From positions 1,488,001 to 1,552,000 of the forward strand of contig NZ_JAPPUY010000001.1 of the NCBI RefSeq assembly GCF_026712245.1: 64,000 nucleotides of DNA, written 5' to 3'. Numbering within the stretch: position 1 is the stretch's first letter; each line of letters begins with the position of its first letter. The notes under the pieces were generated by a model, which worked only from the letters and a program-made list of their open reading frames with translations, ran no database searches and was not told where the DNA came from. Made by a program: the position numbers and the translations under genes. This document shows positions 9,454-17,277 of the stretch, one piece after another. Source of the stretch: Roseateles hydrophilus. Lineage in GTDB: Bacteria; Pseudomonadota; Gammaproteobacteria; Burkholderiales; Burkholderiaceae_C.

Positions 9454-10429
9454 TGCTGCCATAGCCGTAGCCGTAGCCATACCCGTAGCCATACCCATAG
9501 CCGTAGCCATAGCCGCCCGCAGCATTGGGGCTGGCCTGGTTGAGCAGCATCATCTTGACGGGGCAATTCTCGATCGCTGCAAGCGCCTGCTGCACCGCAC
9601 TTTGCGGTGTCTTCTCGGCGTGCACGACGATGACGATCTGACCCATGTGCGAGGCCAGCACGCGCGACTCTGTCGTCAACAGCAGCGGCGGCGAATCAAA
9701 GATGATGATGCGATCCGGATAGCGCTTGGCCATCTTCTCCAGCAACTGGCTCATGGACTCGCTGGCCAGCAGTTCGGTGGCACGCGGATGCGGCGTGCCG
9801 CTGGGCAGGATGGTCAGCTTTTCGACGTTGGTGCGCAGCAGCACCTCCGACATGTCGACCCGTTCTTCCAACACGTCCAGCAGGCCAGGGCCTTGCGGCA
9901 AGCCCAGCATGCGCAGCACCGACGGCCGCGCCACATCGGCGTCCACCAGCATGACCGTGTTGTCCAACTCTGCCGCGATGCTCAATGCCAGGTTGATGGA
10001 GGTGAAGCTCTTGCCCTCACCGGCCAGTGCGCTGGTCACCATCAGGAGGTTGGCGTGGTTGATCGTCGCCGCCCCCTTGCCCATCGCGTTCTTGATGAGC
10101 GGGCGCTTGATGACGCGGTATTGATCGCCTGTCTGCGATCGTGGTGTGTGTGGCATCAAGAACCCTTGCGCCGCCAGCGCCACCACGTCCAGTTCAACCC
10201 GCTTGGACGAGGTGTGAGGCCCCTCGTCCACGAGCGTGATGCCCACCGGAGGAGGCTCGGGCGCGACCGAGACGGGCTGCGCAGCGGACGTCGCCACAGG
10301 AGCCGGCGCTGCAGCTAGCGGCATAGCCGCGTCTGGCGACGGGGTGGCCTGCTCGTCACCCGGCAGCACGACGCCAGCCTGGCGAAGCTGCTCCAGCCGC
10401 TGGGCGGCCTGTTCTATCAAGCTCGTCAT
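9434..10429 (-). CDS. epsG: XrtA-associated bacterial tyrosine autokinase (EpsG-like)
   Basis: Cytoplasmic BY-kinase, 331 aa, partner of the chain-length protein encoded just upstream (1-nt gap). A Pro/Ala-rich region (residues 25-65) precedes the kinase domain. The BY-kinase motifs are present: Walker A SALAGEGKS (133-141), Walker A' VMLVDADVARPS (159-170) and Walker B IIIFDSPPL. The C-terminus is unusual: nine consecutive Tyr-Gly dipeptides followed by SNDSAQS. A C-terminal tyrosine cluster is the autophosphorylation site in Wzc-type kinases, so this array is likely the functional Tyr tail. The family (TIGR03018-like) regulates polymer length through phosphorylation cycles. The end of the gene overlaps the start of the outer-membrane protein gene by 20 bp. 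Confidence 0.93.
   Translation of the reverse strand: MTSLIEQAAQRLEQLRQAGVVLPGDEQATPSPDAAMPLAAAPAPVATSAAQPVSVAPEPPPVGITLVDEGPHTSSKRVELDVVALAAQGFLMPHTPRSQTGDQYRVIKRPLIKNAMGKGAATINHANLLMVTSALAGEGKSFTSINLALSIAAELDNTVMLVDADVARPSVLRMLGLPQGPGLLDVLEERVDMSEVLLRTNVEKLTILPSGTPHPRATELLASESMSQLLEKMAKRYPDRIIIFDSPPLLLTTESRVLASHMGQIVIVVHAEKTPQSAVQQALAAIENCPVKMMLLNQASPNAAGGYGYGYGYGYGYGYGYGYGSNDSAQS
9458..9511 (-). repeat. Nine tandem 6-bp units encoding (Tyr-Gly)9
   Basis: On the minus strand, TAT/TAC and GGC/GGG codons alternate nine times at the 3' end of the tyrosine kinase gene. The units are degenerate at third positions, so this is not a perfect microsatellite. Gain or loss of a unit would keep the reading frame but change the number of phosphorylatable tyrosines. 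The start codon of the next gene lies just downstream at 9453. Confidence 0.9.
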
Positions 10430-10430
10430 G

Positions 10431-12023
10431 TCAAACCACCTGCCGGCTCAACTTCACCGCCAAGACCGTCAAGGCGACCGCAAACATCACCAACAATCCG
10501 CCAGCACCCGCCGAGAAGCGGATCAGATCCACCCGCTGGCGAGCCCTGTCGGCATCCGTCACCAGGCGCGTCACCACGCCCAGGATGGGCAACTCGACCC
10601 GCGCCCGCAGGTCGTTGGCATCATGGAATACGGGCCGCAACTGGCTGGCCGCAAACGTCGTGAAGACGCCGACACCCAACGAAGCTGCCATCACACCGGC
10701 GAGCAAAAGCAGCCGATTCGGCGCCACTGGCTTTGGGTTGGCCCGAGGCGGGTCAATGACACGGAAGTCAGCGACACCGGAGGCGACGTCCAGTTCACTC
10801 GAAATGGATGCCTGCTCACGCCGCTGCACCAAGTCCTCGTAGTTTTTCTTGTGAATCGCGTAATCGCGATTCAGCTGCGCAGCCTCCGCCTCCATTTGAG
10901 GTGCCGTCTTCATGGCCGCCATGGCTTGGGCGTAGCGGGCCGAGTACTCGTCCACGCGGGCGCGCAGCGAGGCGACCTGCACCTCCGTGGTCGCGAGGAT
11001 GCGCACCAACTCCTGAACAGCTGGGTTACCACCGGACTGCCCAACGGCCGCAGGAGGGAGGCTCATCGCAGCCTTACGCAACTCGGCAATCTCGCGCTTA
11101 CGCTGTTCCTCAAGATCCTTGATGAGCTTGCGTGTGGAGATGATGTCAGGGTGCTGATCCGTGAAGCGCTGCAGCAGCCCGTCGAGATTGCGGCGGTACT
11201 CGGCCAAGCGCGCATCAAGCTCCGGCGTGCTGACGTTGGCGGTCGATTCCTGCAACAGACTCTGCGCCGTGCTCTGCGCGCCGCTGTTCCCGGACTTCTC
11301 AGCAGCCAGCTGCGCTTTGGCTGCATCACGCGCGTTCACCGCCTCCCGGTACTCCAGACGAGCCCGTTCCAACTGCCCACCAACCTCTGCAATCTGCGCT
11401 GCAGAATCCTTGCCATCCGCTGAAATCGACAGATTCTTGAGCCGAAACTCCTTCAAGCGCGTTTCAGCCTCCTCAAGCTTGGCCTCGTAGACCTTGATCT
11501 GCTCATTGATGAACGTCGATGCCGTCGAACTGTCTTTCCGGGTAGCACCCAAGCTGGACTCAACGAAGATAGACACCAACGACTGAACGACGCGCTTGGC
11601 AGTTTCCGGATCACTGTCGCGGTAACCCAAGATGTACAGGTTGTCACCGCGACCACTGCCCTGGATAGACAGGTTGCTGGTGACCGCCTCGATGGTGGCC
11701 TCTTGCTGAGCCTTGGACTGACTCTTCAAGTCCAGGTCTGCCATGCGAACCAGCTTCTCGACATTGGGTCGACTGATCAAGGTGCGGCTGAGCAGGGACA
11801 CCTGCTGGTCGACATTGGGCTGCACAGCCAGGCCTGCCATCAGCGGCTTGAGCGTGGACTGCGTATCGACGTGGATACGCGCACTCGCCTCGTACCGATC
11901 CGGCAGCACGAACACGACCACCGCCCCTACCACCCCGGCCACCCAAGCCACCACCAGGCCAACCCAGCGGTACTTCCACATCCGCCGGACGATGATCAGC
12001 AGCTGAGCAATCAGCAATTCCAT
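10431..12023 (-). CDS. epsF: XrtA-system polysaccharide chain-length determinant (Wzz/EpsF-like)
   Basis: Inner-membrane polysaccharide co-polymerase of 530 aa that sets chain length and couples to the BY-kinase. The N-terminus has one transmembrane helix (about residues 18-40) followed by a Wzz-type segment DRYEASARIHVDTQS. A long periplasmic coiled-coil region follows, rich in Glu, Lys and Ala (about 180-400). A Pro-rich stretch (VIDPPRANPKPVAPNRL) leads into a second helix, and there is a final hydrophobic segment near the C-terminus. ATG 12023 was preferred over one two codons upstream; either is possible. It lies 74 bp after the export lipoprotein gene and is separated by 1 nt from the kinase gene, matching the epsE-epsF-epsG order of exosortase loci. 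Confidence 0.93.
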   Translation of the reverse strand: MELLIAQLLIIVRRMWKYRWVGLVVAWVAGVVGAVVVFVLPDRYEASARIHVDTQSTLKPLMAGLAVQPNVDQQVSLLSRTLISRPNVEKLVRMADLDLKSQSKAQQEATIEAVTSNLSIQGSGRGDNLYILGYRDSDPETAKRVVQSLVSIFVESSLGATRKDSSTASTFINEQIKVYEAKLEEAETRLKEFRLKNLSISADGKDSAAQIAEVGGQLERARLEYREAVNARDAAKAQLAAEKSGNSGAQSTAQSLLQESTANVSTPELDARLAEYRRNLDGLLQRFTDQHPDIISTRKLIKDLEEQRKREIAELRKAAMSLPPAAVGQSGGNPAVQELVRILATTEVQVASLRARVDEYSARYAQAMAAMKTAPQMEAEAAQLNRDYAIHKKNYEDLVQRREQASISSELDVASGVADFRVIDPPRANPKPVAPNRLLLLAGVMAASLGVGVFTTFAASQLRPVFHDANDLRARVELPILGVVTRLVTDADRARQRVDLIRFSAGAGGLLVMFAVALTVLAVKLSRQVV

Positions 12024-12097
12024 CTGCAACAGTCTCAGTTAAGGCTTGCGCGGGATTGAGGTGCCGGCCGCATGCCAAACACCCCGTGGCCCATGAC

Positions 12098-12730
12098 TCA
12101 GAACAGGCTCTGCGGAATGATGAGGATGTCGCCCGGCCGCATTTCGACATTGGCCGACACATCGCCACGCTTGATCAGATCCTTCAGTCGCACCGAGTAC
12201 TGCTTATTGCCCTCGGCCGTACGCAGGATCGTGGCGCTGTTGCCCGAGGCGAAATCCGTCAGTCCGCCGACGGCGATCATCACGTCCAGCAGCGTCATCT
12301 TCTGCTTGAAGGGCAGAAATTGCGGGCGTGCCGCCTCACCAACGACGCGGATCTGCTCGCTGTACGGGCCAACAAAGCCCGTCACGATCACGGTCACCAC
12401 CGGATCCCGAACGTACTTGCTGAGTTGCTTCTCAACATCGCGCGCCACCTGCACGGAGGTCTTGCCCTGCACAACGATCTCATCGACCAGCGGCGCCGCA
12501 ATCTTGCCGTCCGGACGCACCGGCACCGACATGGACAGCTCCGGGTTGCGCCAGACCTGGATGCTCAGGTTGTCGCCAGCGCCGATGATGTAGCTGTAGT
12601 CATCATTGGCCACCGTGGCCGGCGCCGCAGGATGGTTGGTACTCGCACAACCCGCCAACAGCGCCATCGCCAAGCCGACCATGGCCACGCCCAGCCCGGA
12701 TCGCACGCGCTTACTGGCGGTCGGCATCAT
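12098..12730 (-). CDS. epsE: Polysaccharide export lipoprotein (Wza/EpsE-like), XrtA system
   Basis: Outer-membrane polysaccharide export protein, 210 aa, expected to form the periplasmic/outer-membrane part of the EPS channel. A lipoprotein signal peptide ends in LLAGC (Cys28), giving a lipid anchor. The Poly_export domain begins at YIIGAGDNLSIQVWRNPELS, and an SLBB-like segment contains EAARPQFLPF, LLDVMIAVGGLTDFASG and the final GDILIIPQSLF. The start is one of two adjacent Met codons (12730 or 12727); the longer frame upstream has no signal-peptide logic. It is the first gene of the EPS operon, preceded by a 223-bp intergenic region that must hold the promoter. Confidence 0.92.
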   Translation of the reverse strand: MMPTASKRVRSGLGVAMVGLAMALLAGCASTNHPAAPATVANDDYSYIIGAGDNLSIQVWRNPELSMSVPVRPDGKIAAPLVDEIVVQGKTSVQVARDVEKQLSKYVRDPVVTVIVTGFVGPYSEQIRVVGEAARPQFLPFKQKMTLLDVMIAVGGLTDFASGNSATILRTAEGNKQYSVRLKDLIKRGDVSANVEMRPGDILIIPQSLF

Positions 12731-12953
12731 TTGCGCATCATGGCGAGCTTCAGCGTGGTAGGAGTCCAAGGCAATTCCTCTTTGGGTCTGTTCGTCGAAA
12801 GAGCGCAAGCAGCAATGCAACACCCGCCAGCGCGGGAGTCAGCGCGCCGCATGATGCCATAGGGATGGCGGCGCTCAGCCCTCCGAAACAGGGGCATGCG
12901 CACGAAGCGACGTGCAATTTCACACCGATGACCACCCGAGCAGGTGGCGCTGA
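12731..12953 (-). promoter_or_regulatory. Intergenic region upstream of the EPS operon
   Basis: These 223 bp lie between the ThiF gene end and epsE, both on the minus strand, and are the obvious place for the EPS operon promoter. Two small GC hairpins are visible on the minus strand: CCACC/GGTGG just after the ThiF gene stop and CCCGC/GCGGG closer to epsE. No convincing sigma-70 or sigma-54 promoter could be fixed by eye. No coding frame here looks real. Confidence 0.4.
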
Positions 12954-13835
12954 TCAACCGACCTTCGCGCGCCCTTCGAGCAGCGGGCGGATGAGCATCA
13001 ACATCAACTGCTGCATGGGATTGGCGTTGCCGAACGGACGCCAGGTGAACTTGATGCGCTGGTGATAGGCATCAAATTGCATGGCCCAAGGCGCGGCGCG
13101 CAGGCGCCCTCGTCCGAGCAGCACTTTGAGCGCCGCCACACCCATGACGCCAGCACACAAATCGCAGGACATCATCGTCGACGGCCCGCGGCGCTCCTGG
13201 AAATTCACGGCGCCGGGCTCAACCAAATAGTTGCGCTGAAGCATGGCCGGAGACAGCCCGGCGATGAAGCGCGCATATTGCTCGTTTTCGCTGCGGCCTT
13301 CCACGCGGAAGTACTGCTCGAAACTCATGCCGCCCGGCTTGAAATACATCAACGCCACGCCCATGCCCAGTGGCGCTGCCGTCAGCGCGGGAATGCCACG
13401 CTCATGACAGGCCCTGAACAGCATGCGGCGCGCGGGGAGCGCAAAGAAATCGATGCCGTCAACATACAGGTCAACGTCTCGCAGGAACTCATCGAGATTG
13501 GCCTCCGTGACGCCCTCCGAAAATACCTGGACATCCATCTCGGGATTGATGTCGCGCGCCATATTGGCCAGCACCCTGGCCTTGGGCTGATTCACCGTCG
13601 ACATGAAGGCGCCCACCTGACGGTTCATATTGTGGACACCGAATTCGTCGAAGTCGGCAATATTGAACCTGCTCACCCCCAGGCGACTCAAGGTCAGCAG
13701 GTGCGCGCCGCCCACCCCCCCCAGTCCGGCGATGGCAATGCGGGCCGAACGAAGTTTTTCCTGCTCGGCCGGGGTCACCCAGCCGATGTTCCTGGAAAAT
13801 GCGGTGGCGTAATCAAATGTCGCAGCTTGGTTCAT
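12954..13835 (-). CDS. ThiF/MoeB/HesA-family adenylyltransferase (E1-like)
   Basis: Cytoplasmic E1-like enzyme of 293 aa that would activate a carboxylate (classically the C-terminus of a ubiquitin-like or sulfur-carrier protein) with ATP. Visible are the nucleotide-binding loop IAGLGGVGGAHLL (residues 35-47) and the adenylation motif DFDEFGVHNMNRQ (61-73). A possible Cys pair occurs in SCDLCAG (224, 227) and another Cys at 143. The start at 13835 has a strong AAGGGGGA ribosome site. It is divergent, with 114 bp between, from a nitroreductase-fold gene. A ThiF domain fused to a nitroreductase-like domain is known in Rv1355c-type (MoeY) proteins, so this pair may be a split version. No ThiS/MoaD-like partner is nearby. 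The substrate is unknown. Confidence 0.85.
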   Translation of the reverse strand: MNQAATFDYATAFSRNIGWVTPAEQEKLRSARIAIAGLGGVGGAHLLTLSRLGVSRFNIADFDEFGVHNMNRQVGAFMSTVNQPKARVLANMARDINPEMDVQVFSEGVTEANLDEFLRDVDLYVDGIDFFALPARRMLFRACHERGIPALTAAPLGMGVALMYFKPGGMSFEQYFRVEGRSENEQYARFIAGLSPAMLQRNYLVEPGAVNFQERRGPSTMMSCDLCAGVMGVAALKVLLGRGRLRAAPWAMQFDAYHQRIKFTWRPFGNANPMQQLMLMLIRPLLEGRAKVG

Positions 13836-13949
13836 GTTCCCCCTTTGAGGCGGGCGCAGCCAAAATCCGGCCCGAGCCGCCGTACGGGCCGACCCGCCAT
13901 GGTGTTGCAGCCACGCGGCAATCTTCAACTCCAGAAAAGGTCGTCAACC
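13836..13949. promoter_or_regulatory. Divergent intergenic region between the ThiF-like and nitroreductase-like genes
   Basis: These 114 bp separate two divergent start codons and must contain the promoters for both directions. Ribosome sites are visible at each end (AAGGGGGA on the minus strand, AAAAGG on the plus strand). I could not assign promoter boxes with confidence. Confidence 0.45.
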
Positions 13950-15029
13950 ATGGTTTCCCAGGCCACGCTTCTGCAGATTCTTGATTTTGCACGATGGGCT
14001 CCCAGCGGCGACAACACCCAACCCTGGCGCTTTCAGGTCACCGGGCCGGCCAGCGTCGCCATCCATGGTTTTGACACGCGCGAGCATTGCGTCTACGACC
14101 TGGACGGCCACCCCAGCCAGATCGCCATGGGTGCAATGCTGGAGACGGCAGCCATCGCCGCCAGCCACCACGGGCTGCAGATGCAGGCCAGGCGCCGCGA
14201 AGGCTCGCCGGATGCGCGCCCCGTCTTCGACCTGCAGTTCACGCCTGATGCCGCTCTCGCGCCAGACCCACTGCTGCACAGCATCAAGACCCGCAGCGTC
14301 CAGCGCCGGCCGCTGAAAACCCAGCCACTGACCGCGCCGCAGAAGCAGTCGCTCGCCGCAGCCGTCGGGCCGGGCTACACCGTGACCTGGCAGGAAAGCA
14401 CCGGCCAGCGCCTGCGCATGGCCAAGATGCTGTTTCACTCGGCCAAGATTCGGCTTGTCACGCCAGAGGCCTACCGCGTCCACAAGGACATCATCCAGTG
14501 GCAGTCGCAGTTCAGTGACGACCGCGTGCCGGATCAGGCGCTGGGCACCGACCCGATGACAACGCGGCTGATGCGCTTCGTCATGCAGAGCTGGTCGCGC
14601 GTGGAAATGTTCAACCGCTTCTTTGCCGGCACCTGGGCGCCGCGCATCCAGCTGGACTTCGTGCCCGGCGTCGCCTGCGCGGCCCATTTCCTGCTGCTGG
14701 CCGAGCGCCCCGCCCGTACGCTGGACGACTACGTGGCCGCCGGCCGCGCCATGCAGCGCTTCTGGCTGACCGCCACACACCTGGGGCTGCAACTGCAGCC
14801 GGAGGTCACACCGCTGGTGTTCACCCGCTATGCCCGCAACGGCATTGACTTCTCGCGCACGCCCGGCGCACACGACATGGCGCGCCGGCTGGAGCAGCGC
14901 TTCGTTGACCTCGTCGGCGAACATGCCGTGGCGCATGCCGTGTTCATGGGGCGCGTGGGTCATGGCAATGTCCCCCGCTCCCGCTCGCTGCGCCGACCGC
15001 TGGACAGCCTGATGATCCAGGAGGCGTGA
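13950..15029 (+). CDS. Nitroreductase-family protein
   Basis: Protein of 359 aa with a nitroreductase-like flavin fold. The N-terminus contains ARWAPSGDNTQPWRF, the phosphate/FMN-contacting motif of the family. The length is roughly that of a tandem or extended nitroreductase such as Rv3131-type proteins, longer than the usual 200 aa. An R-S-V-Q-R-R-P motif near residue 115 and AAHFLLLAERPARTLDDYVAAG in the C-terminal half are also family-like. The ATG at 13950 was chosen because AAAAGG lies upstream and the family begins at this point; the open frame extends far upstream only as a shadow of the ThiF gene. It is coupled to the downstream glycosyltransferase by an overlapping stop/start (TGATG). 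The reaction is unknown. Confidence 0.82.
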   Translation: MVSQATLLQILDFARWAPSGDNTQPWRFQVTGPASVAIHGFDTREHCVYDLDGHPSQIAMGAMLETAAIAASHHGLQMQARRREGSPDARPVFDLQFTPDAALAPDPLLHSIKTRSVQRRPLKTQPLTAPQKQSLAAAVGPGYTVTWQESTGQRLRMAKMLFHSAKIRLVTPEAYRVHKDIIQWQSQFSDDRVPDQALGTDPMTTRLMRFVMQSWSRVEMFNRFFAGTWAPRIQLDFVPGVACAAHFLLLAERPARTLDDYVAAGRAMQRFWLTATHLGLQLQPEVTPLVFTRYARNGIDFSRTPGAHDMARRLEQRFVDLVGEHAVAHAVFMGRVGHGNVPRSRSLRRPLDSLMIQEA

Positions 15030-16279
15030 TGACATCGACAGCCCGCCCCCTGCGTATCGCGCTGTTCTGCGAGGCCGTCACGCTGGCCCATGTGGCCCGG
15101 CCCCTGGCGCTGGCGCGTGCGATCGCGCCGGCCGGGCACCAGCTGATGCTGGCCTGCGACCCGCGCTACGCCACGTTCACGGCCGAAGGCCCGTGGCAGC
15201 ACGAATCCCTGCACAGCATCCCCAGCGCCCAGTTCAACGATGCGCTCGCCCGTGGCACGCCGGTCTACGACGAGGCCACGCTGCAGCGCTACGTCGATGA
15301 GGACCTGCGCCTGCTGCGCGCCTTCCAGCCCGACCTGGTGGTGGGCGACTTCCGGTTGTCGCTGTCGGTCAGCGCGCGCCTGGCCGGCGTGCCCTACATG
15401 GCCATCGCCAACGCCTACTGGACCCCGCAGTACGCCGGCGGCTACGCGCTGCCCGTCATCCCGCTGAGCCGTGCGCTGCCGCTGCCGCTGGCCTCGGCGC
15501 TGTTCCACACCTTCCGGCCGCTGGCCTTCATCCCGCACTGCCAGCCGATGAACCGGCTGCGCGCAAGGCATGGCCTGGCCTCACTGGGCAACAACCTGAG
15601 GCGCGTCTATACCGACGCCGACCACCTGCTCATCCCCGACCTCGCCGAACTGTTCCCGCTGAGCGGCCCGGCGGACACGCACACCTACGTCGGCCCGCTG
15701 ATGTGGGCGCCGTCGCTGCCGGCACCCGATTGGTGGGATGAGGCCGTCCAGGCGCCGTTGGGCAGCGTGTACGTCACCCTGGGCAGCTCCGGCCATGTCG
15801 GCCTGCTGCCCATGATCCTGGAGGCGCTGCAGGACCTGCCGGTGCGCGTCATCGCATCGACCGCCGGTACGCCGGCGCCGGCCCGCGTGCCGGCCAACGC
15901 CAGGCTGGCCGCCTACCTGCCAGGTGACGAGGCCGCCCGGCGCTCGCGGCTGATGATCAGCAACGGCGGGAGCCTGGGCACGCAGCAGGCGCTGGCGGCC
16001 GGCATCCCGACACTGGCCCTGGCCAGCAACATGGACCAGTTCCTCAACATGGCCCCGCTGGAAGCAGCCGGCGCGGGCCTCACGCTGCGCGCTGACCGGC
16101 TGAGCGTGGCGCGCATCCGCGACGCTGCCGAGCAACTGCTGCGCTCGACGGCCGCGCCCGCCGCAGCCAGCCGGCTGCAGCCGCAGCTGCTGACCGCTGC
16201 CGCCGGCGTGGCCCAGGCATTCGACGCTGCCGCCCGGCGGCTTGTGCAGAGCCGGCGCGACAGTCCTGCGCGGAGTTGA
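15029..16279 (+). CDS. GT1/UGT-like glycosyltransferase
   Basis: GT-B fold glycosyltransferase of 416 aa resembling the MGT/UGT (GT1) group that glycosylates small molecules or lipids. The N-terminal acceptor domain starts LRIALFCEAVTLAHVARP. The C-terminal nucleotide-sugar site has VYVTLGSSGHVGLLP, then SNGGSLGTQQALAAGIPTLAL, and NMDQFLNM, matching the GT1 donor-binding signature. The ATG at 15029 overlaps the upstream stop and is preceded by CAGGAGG; a GTG one codon earlier is possible. Together with the nitroreductase-like protein and the divergent ThiF-like enzyme it suggests a small modification pathway next to the EPS locus. The acceptor is not known. Confidence 0.83.
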   Translation: MTSTARPLRIALFCEAVTLAHVARPLALARAIAPAGHQLMLACDPRYATFTAEGPWQHESLHSIPSAQFNDALARGTPVYDEATLQRYVDEDLRLLRAFQPDLVVGDFRLSLSVSARLAGVPYMAIANAYWTPQYAGGYALPVIPLSRALPLPLASALFHTFRPLAFIPHCQPMNRLRARHGLASLGNNLRRVYTDADHLLIPDLAELFPLSGPADTHTYVGPLMWAPSLPAPDWWDEAVQAPLGSVYVTLGSSGHVGLLPMILEALQDLPVRVIASTAGTPAPARVPANARLAAYLPGDEAARRSRLMISNGGSLGTQQALAAGIPTLALASNMDQFLNMAPLEAAGAGLTLRADRLSVARIRDAAEQLLRSTAAPAAASRLQPQLLTAAAGVAQAFDAAARRLVQSRRDSPARS

Positions 16280-16351
16280 CGCCCGGCGCGCGCACGCAAG
16301 CGCTGGCATGCGGGCAGGCGACAATCCGCCCTTCACCGCAACGACACGCAC

Positions 16352-16972
16352 ATGGAATACCCCGGCAATCTCTTCGTCGTCGCAGCGCCCAGCGGCGCGG
16401 GCAAGTCCAGCCTCGTCAAGGCCCTGCTGGAGCTGGACTCGCGCCTGGCCGTCTCCGTCTCCCACACCTCGCGCGCGCCGCGCGGCCAGGAGCAGCATGG
16501 CCGCGAGTATTGGTTCATCTCGCCGGACGAGTTCCGCGCCATGGCCGCCCGCGGCGAGTTCTTCGAGTGGGCCGAGGTGCACGACAACCTCTACGGCACC
16601 TCGCGCGCCGGCATCGAGGCGCGGCTGCAGCACGGCGAGGACGTCGTGCTGGAGATCGACTTCCAGGGTGCGCTGCAGATCAAGCAGCTGTTCCCCTACG
16701 CTGTGCTGATCTTCATCCTGCCGCCCAGCTGGGACGAACTGCGCCTGCGCCTGAACCGCCGCGGCGACACGGCGCCGGAGGTCATCGCCAAGCGCATGAA
16801 CACCGCGCGCACCGAGGTGGCACAGGCCCAGCACTTCGATTTCGTCGTCGTGAACGCGGTGTTCGACACCGCTGTTTTCGACCTCAAGACCATCGTGCAC
16901 GCACAGCGGCTAAAATACGCAGCTCAGCGGCGCAACCGCTCTGCCGTCTTTCAGGCGCTCGATCTGCCCTGA
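16352..16972 (+). CDS. gmk: Guanylate kinase
   Basis: Cytoplasmic enzyme that phosphorylates GMP to GDP with ATP, 206 aa, the usual length. The P-loop [10 protein letters not shown] lies at residues 12-21. The GMP-binding region includes [19 protein letters not shown] and [12 protein letters not shown]. It starts the gmk-rpoZ-spoT block with 25 bp to rpoZ. The 72 bp upstream contain a GACAAT stretch that may be a -10 element, not confirmed. Confidence 0.97.
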   Translation: MEYPGNLFVVAAPSGAGKSSLVKALLELDSRLAVSVSHTSRAPRGQEQHGREYWFISPDEFRAMAARGEFFEWAEVHDNLYGTSRAGIEARLQHGEDVVLEIDFQGALQIKQLFPYAVLIFILPPSWDELRLRLNRRGDTAPEVIAKRMNTARTEVAQAQHFDFVVVNAVFDTAVFDLKTIVHAQRLKYAAQRRNRSAVFQALDLP

Positions 16973-16997
16973 TCGCGCTCAACCCCCTAGGAACACC

Positions 16998-17201
16998 ATG
17001 GCCCGCATCACCGTCGAAGACTGCCTGACCAAGATCCCCAACCGCTTCCAGCTGGTGCTGGCCGCGACCTACCGCGCCCGCATGCTGAGCCAGGGCCACA
17101 GCCCGCGCATCGAGAGCAAGAACAAGCCCGGCGTCACCGCGCTGCGCGAAATCGCCGCCGGTGAGGTGGGCGTGGAAATGCTGCGCAAGGTGCCGGTCTG
17201 A
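16998..17201 (+). CDS. rpoZ: DNA-directed RNA polymerase omega subunit
   Basis: Omega subunit of 67 aa that helps RNA polymerase assembly and is the binding partner for ppGpp on the polymerase. The start [20 protein letters not shown] and the stretch AATYRARML are diagnostic. It sits between gmk and spoT, the usual order in proteobacteria, and is followed by a hairpin terminator at 17226-17247. Confidence 0.97.
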   Translation: MARITVEDCLTKIPNRFQLVLAATYRARMLSQGHSPRIESKNKPGVTALREIAAGEVGVEMLRKVPV

Positions 17202-17225
17202 TCCAGCCGCTGCACTGAGCATGAA

Positions 17226-17247
17226 ACGGGCGTCCTCGGACGCCCGT
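17226..17247 (+). terminator. Hairpin terminator after rpoZ
   Basis: ACGGGCGTCC and GGACGCCCGT form an inverted repeat of up to 10 bp around a TC centre (more realistically an 8-bp stem with a 6-nt loop), followed by a short T-rich stretch. It lies between rpoZ and spoT, so spoT may need partial read-through or its own promoter in the following 30 bp. Confidence 0.6.
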
Positions 17248-17277
17248 TGCCTTTCTGGCATCGGATAAATTCGGGCG

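Noticed and set aside
9458-9511. Phase-variable on/off switching by the Tyr-Gly codon repeat
   Set aside because: The unit is 6 bp, so changes preserve the reading frame; only tail length could vary, which is reported instead.
12731-12953. Sigma-54-like promoter for the EPS operon
   Set aside because: The best minus-strand candidates (CGGTGTGAAATTGCA and TGGCATCATGCGGC) have the GG and GC elements one base too close and imperfect -24 or -12 boxes.
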